DNA of 64,000 bases, taken from the NCBI GenBank assembly GCA_031213475.1, contig JARUPZ010000013.1, positions 8,269,338-8,333,337 of the forward strand, read 5' to 3'. The DNA comes from Nereocystis luetkeana. Its lineage: Eukaryota; Sar; Phaeophyceae; Laminariales; Laminariaceae. Shown here piece after piece: positions 56,849-64,000 of the stretch; position 1 is the stretch's first letter; each line of letters begins with the position of its first letter. The position numbers and the translations under genes are program-made. The notes beneath the pieces were generated by a model, which saw only the letters and a list, made by a program, of their open reading frames with translations, made no database searches and was not told the DNA's origin.

Positions 56849-57368
56849 CGTCAATGTCCTGCTCGTGGGGACATACTCACTCAAAAATAGGCCGATACAA
56901 GCTGTTCGTGAGGCCTGTAAGCCTCAGCCGATAGATTTGTGATCCTCACCCAATTATGACGCTTGCACGACTGAGTACACCCGTCCTCGCTACAGCCTCA
57001 TCACGCTGTCCAGCCCAACTGTAATATCTAGATAAATGTACTTCATCATTTATCGACGCGTGTGCAACACAACGTGCGACATTCCGTCCAACGCTGTCCA
57101 GTATTCCTCTGCTGTCACAAGAGGGCTTGCTGACACCTCTTCTCAGGATTCCGTCAATGTATTCGTTCTCAAGTACTCGTGTGGGCCTCATTTCACCATC
57201 CTCAGAAACACATCATCACTCTGCGTGCATGCATCAGAATGTGCGCTCTCCCTCCCAAAAACGCCCAGTATTCCTCTGCTGCCGTAGGAGGGTCAACAGA
57301 CGCATCTTCCCGGGATTCCGTCGATTCGTGAGTACTCAAGGACTCGCGTGGGCCTTCATCCGCCATCC

Positions 57369-59005
57369 TTAGATGAACATCACGACCCTGCGAAATACGC
57401 CCAACTCAACCGCTGCGAGCCGTATCAGAGCAGTGACAAGTTCGGGCAAACGAACTGCCACATTTTCTTGGCCCACACTGTCACCACGCGCTTGTTCTTG
57501 CTGGCTGGACGTTGCCTTCGCGATCATCGACACGCTGTCGGTCTTCCTCGGCCGTTTCTCAACACTATTCTGTCCGGTATTCACGCTTACCGGAGCGTGT
57601 TGAGAGTCGGAGCTGTCGTTGCTCAAATTGGCGCCGATACGATAGCCGGCGCGGCAGCTCCTTTCTGGTTGGTGGATACCAGGTGGTTGTTCGACGCCGG
57701 TATCGACATGTCGCAAATGTGCTAACGCCGGATGAGAAGGGCTACAACCAACACCGCCAAACGCCGCTCGCTCTTCCCGAGCCTCGTCTACCTCCCTCTC
57801 GAAGTGCCTGTTCGTAAGGATCACCAGCCAACCGCGGCGGGACCAGAGGTGCCTCGGCTATGCGGCATGCAGAGCCAGCTGAATGCGCTTAACTGAAACT
57901 AGATCCAACCGTCTGGCTGCTACCCTCCTTGAGAAGGGGCTCCTCGAATCCTCCATGCGGTCGAGTGGGTAGCCTAGACCGATCACGTCGATGGCGACAG
58001 GTCTTGAGACACTCCTGCCGCTCCTAGACGATGACACCTCTACCGCATATATATGTAGCCGCCTGTTCCACCGCGCCAGGGTCTGCTCCAGCATTGACCA
58101 AGACCTCCACGCTCTAGGAGTCGATATCGCGGCAAGCCCAGTGCAGGGGTGTCAATCCAGCGGAGGACATTGACTCGATGTCAGCACCAGCATCCACCAA
58201 CATTCGGACCATAGTAGCGAGGCAGCCTTGGCAAGCCCAGGAAAATGGGTCCTGGGCATGGATGGCATCACGGTGCTCCATGGAGGCTCCCGCACTGAGC
58301 AGGAGACTTACGATGTTCGCCCTGTTCTGCACAACGTCTCTGTGGAGCGGGCAGTCGCCGCCTACCGCTAGTGGCTCCAAGTCCGCTCCGGCCTCTAGAT
58401 GGCCACCTATGATCTCCCCGAGTCCGGCGGAGGCGGCCATATGTAGTGCAGAGGAACCCTCGTGGTCGCGAAGCTCCGCATCGACACCCGCCAGTAGTAA
58501 GACCATGGAGATGGCGACATGATGGAATTGCACAGCCCGGTGCAACGGCGTCTCTCCAGTCCCATCCTGCCAATCAAGAAGTGCGCCGCCTTTGGCTAGA
58601 CCGGATACCGTACCCACGTCTTGCAACATCATGTTTACGTAGTAATAGACCAGTTTGCCTCCCATGTCACTCGTAGGCAGCAGCAGCCGGTGATGTGTAA
58701 TGCGGTTGTCTGGCAGATACTTCGGCTGGAATTAAGCCCGCCCCATTGTGCTGCCCCCTGTCGATCCAGCGTCAAGCAAAGCTCTCGCGTGGCCACCGGC
58801 AGCGGCACAGTGGAGGGCGGTGCTCCTCCGGTGCTCAATTCCGCAGCTATAGTAGCGGCTTAAAGGCCAGCAGCCTGATCGTCCTGCGTGGTAGTAAAGC
58901 AGCACTCGAACAACTTCCGCATGTCGTCGGGACGCTGCCAGCATAATCGTGGTGGCTTTACGTTGGCTGAAAGGGTCGACGCATGCTCCCGCTTCAAGCA
59001 GAGCA
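57369..59005 (-). pseudogene. Broken ankyrin-repeat gene, relative of the one at 22.8-24.8 kb
   Basis: Read from 59005 downward it follows the intact gene in order: ALLEAGACVDPFSQRKAT, RRSTALHCAAAGGHA, TPLHRAVQFHHVAISMVLLL, GDCPLHRDVVQNRANIVSLL, SAGLTPLHWACRDIDS, VAIDVIGLGYPLDRMEDS, WSRRGWLVILTNRH and finally AVRLPELVTALIRLAAVE. The matches cover both ankyrin blocks and the C-terminal tail, so the whole gene was duplicated. At least three frame changes and two stops (near 58110 and 58035) break it, and the 5' end is missing at 59005, where unrelated repeated sequence begins. Sharing of the C-terminal tail shows that this tail belongs to the family. Confidence 0.8.
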
Positions 59006-60135
59006 CGGGCAGGGTGGTGGTGGTCGATCGGTGAAACCCTTTGATGGCAGAGGCAACCGACAAGATACCTGCCCGCCTGTCCTCCGGGACATGATGCGGT
59101 TATATAAGTTGACGGATCGAGACGTGGAGAAACGCGACGTTCGTGCATTTCAGGATGAAACTCAGAGGGGCAAGGTTTCGCGGGAGTGGAGTAGGGGAGG
59201 TCGGTGTGGTGGGGGCGGGGGCTGAAGCGTCAGTCCGGGCAGTCGAGGCCGCAGCCGTGCGGGCGGGAGTGGGTCAAGGCCGGTGGGTGCAGTCGAGGCA
59301 GCGGCCGCGACCGTGCGGGCGGGAGTGGGGTCAAGGTCTTGTGAGGCGAGGGTAAGAGCATGTTTAGCCTTCAGGGAGGCCACCAGTTTCTCGGCTCTGT
59401 CGATCTCTTCCCGCTCCCTTGCCTGCCGCTCCAGTAGAATCCTTGAAAGTCGTGCTTCATGGCTAGCGCGTTGGATGGCGTGCTGGGTGAGCCACGCCTG
59501 CAGCTCTGATACGGACAGCTCATCTTCCGCGGGTGGTGTTGTTGCGACGGGTGGCTGGGCTGCCGTGGTGTCGGCCGGGGGCGGGAGTAGAGCCGGAGAG
59601 GGAGTGGAGGGCATTGTCCGCGGTGTTGGGTGCAGCGACAGGGGGGTGGACTGCCACTGTGTCGGCCGGGGCAGCGGGCGGGTTGTCCTCGTCGTATGGT
59701 GGCCGTTCCCCCGTCACTGGGGGACGCAGGCCCGCAGTCCACGCCATCCTCTTCGTCTGTAACGTTGACCATTGTTGCTGTTGGCAGAAGCCGACAAGAG
59801 AGCGAAGGGAGAGTGCGGCGCAGGGTGGTGGTGGTCGATCGGTAAAACCCTTTGATGGCAGAGGCAACCGACGAGATACCTGCACGCCTGTCCTCCGGGA
59901 CGTGATGCGATAATATAAGTTGGCGGATCGAGACGTGGAGAAACGCGACGTCCGTGAATTCTAGGATGAACGCTCAGAGGGTCAAGGTTTCGCGGGGGTG
60001 GGGTAGGGGGGGTCGCTGTGGTGGGGGCGGGGGCTGAAGCGTCAGTCGGGGCAGTCGAGGCCGCAGCTGGAGCCGTGCGGGCGGGAGTAGGGTCAAGACC
60101 GGTGGGTGCAGTCGAGGCAGCGGCCGGTTGGAAAC
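59006..60135. repeat. Two copies of a roughly 310-bp segment, 810 bp apart
   Basis: GGTGGTGGTCGATCGGT ... GATCGAGACGTGGAGAAACG ... GGGCGGGGGCTGAAGCG at 59008-59310 recurs at 59818-60130. The first copy joins directly to the end of the ankyrin pseudogene, suggesting insertion or recombination there. Confidence 0.85.
59162..59614 (-). CDS. Pro/Ala-rich ORF with coiled-coil-like segment
   Basis: A 150-codon ORF starting MPSTPSPALLPPPADTTAA. Residues about 32-88 (LQAWLTQHAIQRASHEARL, ILLERQAREREEIDRAEKL) look like a charged coiled coil; the flanks are Pro/Ala/Thr-rich and partly encoded by the 310-bp repeat. It may be a fragment of a host or transposon protein. I cannot name a family. The coiled-coil part lies between the two repeats and is the part most likely to be real. 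Confidence 0.35.
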   Translation of the reverse strand: MPSTPSPALLPPPADTTAAQPPVATTPPAEDELSVSELQAWLTQHAIQRASHEARLSRILLERQAREREEIDRAEKLVASLKAKHALTLASQDLDPTPARTVAAAASTAPTGLDPLPPARLRPRLPGLTLQPPPPPHRPPLLHSRETLPL

Positions 60136-60914
60136 CCATTGTGGATCTCACGCAAAGGTTCGTGTCCTGCCGGCGACGCCAAACGTAAAGGTGTTACCTA
60201 CTGAGCTATAGGAGTAAAAGACCGATCGATTACCCAGCCAAGGGTAATCCTTAGAACAATAGAGTACTAAAAATAAATAATACGGGTAGTATAAAGCAGT
60301 CCTCACCGGGTGGGGCGACGATGATGATGACGACGAGGAGAGAGTGATATGATGGCACTCGAGCGTGACTCAAGACGATTATGGTGATGGATGATGATGA
60401 AGATGATTACGACGCCAGTCAATAGCGGGGAGACATTGGGGAGACAGACTTTCTCCCCTTCTAGTAGATCCGTACGAGTAGTCGACTTGTGCCAGGTACG
60501 AGTATTAAAAGAAGAAACAAGTAAGCCTGCTTACTATAAAAACGAGGGCCTGCTTGTTCCAGATCGAAGGCTCCAAATGCCTGGAAGCTTCGATACGACC
60601 GACGGCAGCAAGCAGTCCTTGTTATCCCCCTGACGAGTATATTACCTCACCTGGTGTAATATCTATTCTGGGCGTGGGCTAGGCGTGGGTACCTGTCTGT
60701 TTTGTGTCGTCTTTGCGGGTATGTGTGTATGTATGTATGTGGTTTTTTCGTCCGCAGGCAATACATATTGTTGTTTTGTATTTTGTGTTCGTCGACGAAT
60801 CACAATTGTTCCGAGTTCGGGGGCATGCCGGCCAATCACAGGGTTGAATGACGATGATATTATTAGTACTCGTATTGAAGGGCGAAAATATATGTATGAA
60901 GCATGGTTCTGCAC
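60136..60914. other. No gene recognised
   Basis: On the minus strand, 60214-60193 reads TCCTATAGCTCAGTAGGTAA, like the 5' part of a tRNA, but no matching T-arm or acceptor follows. The rest is unassigned. Confidence 0.4.
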
Positions 60915-61025
60915 TATTACGGGGGACCATCATAATAAATAGGACCAAATATTGTTAGTAAAAAAAGGTAATATATAGGTTTTTGTGTGTACCGTGGGTC
61001 CTATTTACTATGGTCCCCCGTAATA
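60915..61025. mobile_element. MITE family 1, copy 3
   Basis: Ends TATTACGGGGGACCAT and ATGGTCCCCCGTAATA, 111 bp, with the same GTTTTTGTGTGTACCGT interior as copy 2 but no TACCAGGTA insertion. Confidence 0.85.
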
Positions 61026-61811
61026 ATAGCAGCATCTAGACTTTTAGCGAGATCGCCCTTTTCTCGGCTGCAGTACGAGCTCGTCAACACGCAGCAAGTA
61101 AAAGTGCATTGAATGTAGTTTTACAGACCTGGCGTACTGAAAAATGTCATACCACCAGGTAACCCTAACATTTAGCCATATAATATATCCACCACACCGT
61201 GCCGCACCATCATACCATCCCACCAACATACCACATCACATACAGACAGTGCCAGGTGGTCTAACCCTCCGGTTCACCCTTACACTACTGCTGCTGCTGT
61301 ACCCAGAGTAATCACATTTCTTTTTTACCAGGGTAGCCATTAGTGACCCCCTGCGTGTGTGTGGTCTATCTATATGAAGTGAGTAGTGCCGGGCCCCGGC
61401 TATATACTGTACCGGTGAAATAGCATGGCACAGATTGGATCAACCCGTGTGGCAGTGTGCGGAACAGTGCCGGTCGCCGATACTGCTGTAGTGCCGATAC
61501 GAGCGTCGCCCGACGTATACATACCGGCACCCTATATAGACCGGCACTACTATATATAAAGGAACCACTACTACTCGTACTAAAAAAATCATTGATATAG
61601 TGATAATGTAAGAAAGTAGAGTGGATACGAGCGTTTCTCCTTCAGGGGTAGTAGATGTATTGACCTCGTTGGAGTGGAATAGAACACACCCGACCGCGGG
61701 ATATTTTGCACAGCAACACATCAATGCAATAATCGCTCTTAACTACCACCACGGCAGTACCCGGTACACATTGGTCCTTTTGATCGTGGGCAATATATGC
61801 CTGGTAGATCT

Positions 61812-61917
61812 CGACCCTTTTAGGACTGTAGTCCGTTTTGGGGACGATTGGGGACAAACTACTTCGAATTTGAGTGGTTTGTTCCCGAAAACGGGGGCTG
61901 CGGTTCTAAAAGGATCA
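61812..61917. mobile_element. MITE family 2, copy C
   Basis: CGACCCTTTTAGGACTGTAG on the left, CTGCGGTTCTAAAAGGATCA on the right. The interior has a partial duplication (GGGGACGATTGGGGAC). Confidence 0.85.
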
Positions 61918-63660
61918 ACATACGCGAGACATTCTCAACGGCCATCACCGCGATCCCTCCCAGACGCTACGGATTACCTGTTTCGCACGTACCTGTACTG
62001 GACGTGGATGAAAGCCGTCCAAGATATATATATATACATGGAACCACGTAAAACCACGACGTAACTGCAAACTCGGCTGGGCTGGTCGTTGCTCTGTTTT
62101 TTTGTTGGCTTTCAAGGCGAGAGCTATTTTATGGCATTTGTTTTTGCTGCCGGTCGCTGCGTACGGCTGGTACGAGGGACAAACGCCTGGCCTGCCGTGT
62201 TCTCCCCTTCTCCGCCTGCGACATTCCCGGGATTTCAAGTCAACCATAACCTCGAAGGGGAACCTTGTATTCGAAGGAATCGGCCTGCTGCAAGAATGAC
62301 AACGGAGGAAGATTTGGAAGCCACAGGAAAAAAATTGACCCCTGTGGCACTAATATGCATATGAATGTGATGCGGGCGATGCCTGCTGTGCCCCGCCGTC
62401 GGAGCGAAGCCCATGCGCATACATGCACGCATGGATGCATACATGCGTGCGTGCGTGCGTGCGATAATTTTTCGAGATTTTCTCCTATCTTTTCCTCTCG
62501 CAACATGTTATATTACGGCCTGAGCCTTAAACCTCTTCAAAAATAAAAACGAAAAAATAGACAAAGAAGCTGATTGCCCCCCCCACCCACCAACACACAC
62601 CCCCACCCACCCCCGTCCCCTACCCCCTCACACCAGGCTACTACTGTAGCTACTGCTGCTGCAGTTCCTCGCACACTTTGTACTACGAGGACAGGGAACA
62701 AGCCGAAACTACAGAACACCTTCATGAATCCAAAAAAGTTACACAAAAGTTCAATATGTTACTATTAATATTAATACTGCATCTGGTATATATATGGAAT
62801 GCCATTTCGATTCGTCCCGCACACATGTGCCCGATTAGTGTGGCAGCCTGGCAAAAGTACAACAACAACCCCAGCAGCAGCAGCATCCTCATAGCTTTTG
62901 CTTCCTCGGGCAATTACACCGAAGCTCAGTTTATAAACTATTCTTAGCAAACCACACCGCCACACGAACTAGAGAAAATCGACTACATATACTGTAGAAC
63001 TGGTTCAAAATCAAACACTAGAAAATAGTCTTCCCCACGCGCTTTGCTCCATCCACATCCATCGCCTTCGAAAAAAACAAAATCCAAGCGTGGACTGAAC
63101 TACCGTACGAGTACTGGCCTGCAGGTGCGTACTGCTGTCACGTACTGTCACAGCAGTAGTCACTACGTACAGACATACCACCAGATAACAGCCTCGCCTG
63201 CCACGCCCTAAGAACGAAAACACGTCCTACAGCGCGCGACGAAAAGTTGGGCCGGACTCTAATAGGAAACGCCCACGTTACCTCAAAAGACCCCGGCAAA
63301 CTCCAAGCACCACAGCAGCCGAAAAAAAAAACACAAGTTCATGATCAGATCGTACAGGGTGGCAATACCGAAAGCCAAGCGTCTCTCGCCCACTATAGCC
63401 CCAAGCCATCTCGATCAAACAGACACGTCAAAACTGGCAAACTAGCTGCGTCGCTCATCGTTGCCCGGCGCTGCACCAGGGCACTCTGAGCTATAGCTGT
63501 GTAGCTAGAGACTAGCGCTACTATGATAACAATCACACAAGGCGCTACGAACGCGGGAGGGGGGGAAAAGGGGTTACGCAATGTAACCGCCACGAAAGCC
63601 AAGGCCAAGGTAGCCGTTTCCATGAGTAGTATCCTAACACCCTTACCTGCGTCGGTAAGT
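61918..63660. other. No gene recognised
   Basis: Short ORFs, a (GCGT)n run at about 62445-62463 and a C-rich patch near 62575-62630. Nothing assignable. Confidence 0.4.
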
Positions 63661-63687
63661 CCCCCCCCCCCCCCCCCCCCCCCCCCC
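63661..63687. repeat. 27-base C homopolymer
   Basis: Uninterrupted run of C (G on the minus strand). The minus-strand 178-codon ORF across it gains a poly-Gly stretch and is not credible. Confidence 0.95.
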
Positions 63688-64000
63688 TCACCCCGACACC
63701 CCTCCGCGAAAAACATCCCCCTCCAAAAAATAAAATACAAAAAACCGCAAAATTTGAATACCCGGATACAATGCCGCGAACATAAAACGCCTACCCACGA
63801 AACACAGCGCTGACGCAGACGCAAATCCTTCCCGAGAAAGAACAGCGTCCACCCTGCGGCTGCCTCGCGAGCAAGACCAGACTCGGACTCACGAGCGAGC
63901 GCCTGCTCGCTACCAAAGCGCGAAGGCACACACGAGTGCCATCAAAACCAGGACCAACAGCGCGTGCGCGAGGCCGAGTCCGTCAATGCCTGCCCGCTCT
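63688..64000. other. No gene recognised
   Basis: No domain or RNA gene seen before the window ends. Confidence 0.4.

Noticed and set aside
60150-60217. Possible tRNA gene on the minus strand
   Set aside because: The A-box-like TAGCTCAGTAGGTA is on the minus strand, but the T-arm-like GGTTCGTGTCC is on the plus strand, and no acceptor stem pairs.
63393-63929. 178-codon minus-strand ORF with hydrophobic segments
   Set aside because: Runs through a 27-base G homopolymer; no domain and likely chance.

Overview
The window looks like repeat-rich, gene-poor nuclear DNA of a stramenopile, most likely a brown alga. This is an inference. It rests on long GT-AG introns, a leucine-rich-repeat gene with one repeat per 72-base exon (an architecture reported for Ectocarpus receptor-like families), ankyrin proteins ending in a W-x-RRGW tail, short interstitial TTAGGG tracts and several decayed non-LTR retrotransposons. 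I see no bacterial operons, CRISPR array, rRNA or convincing tRNA.

Layout. 1-6.7 kb: tandem repeats (a dimeric repeat of about 600 bp with CTG expansions at 2.1-3.5 kb, a GATC-rich array at 4.1-4.9 kb, a seven-copy minisatellite at 5.3-5.7 kb). 6.7-13.5 kb: a host gene on the plus strand with nine recognisable exons in one consistent phase: LRR cassettes, an LRR cap, a Cys-rich EGF-like exon and a long final exon with a GDPH root-cap/VWD-like domain. 13.5-22.8 kb: mostly undeciphered. 22.8-24.8 kb: an ankyrin-repeat gene on the minus strand, with a broken relative at 57.4-59.0 kb. 27.4-30.1 kb: a 5'-truncated, decayed LINE on the minus strand, itself hit by a roughly 350-bp A-tailed insertion with an 8-bp target duplication. 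30.7-31.5 kb: an element with perfect 42-bp terminal inverted repeats around a Ser-rich ORF. 33-36 kb: telomere-like and trinucleotide repeats, including about 370 bp of (AAT)n. 36.4-47.8 kb: a giant, decayed non-LTR retrotransposon with internal repeats, RING-type zinc fingers, reverse transcriptase and a C-terminal restriction-like endonuclease. 48.2-50.2 kb: a non-coding island packed with TAAC/GTTA words. 51-54.3 kb: tandem repeats and GGGTC-rich arrays. 59-60.1 kb: a duplicated 310-bp segment. 60-64 kb: MITEs and unassigned sequence.

Two small palindromic MITE families recur (three copies of one, three good copies and two partial of the other). The nonamer TACCWGGTA occurs 22 times where about 0.5 would be expected. 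Comparing MITE copies suggests that each instance is a 7-bp gain at a TA, as a transposon excision footprint would be. That motif and the giant retrotransposon are the best candidates for something undescribed. The only intact protein-coding genes I would defend as host genes are the LRR/EGF/GDPH gene and the 662-codon ankyrin gene.
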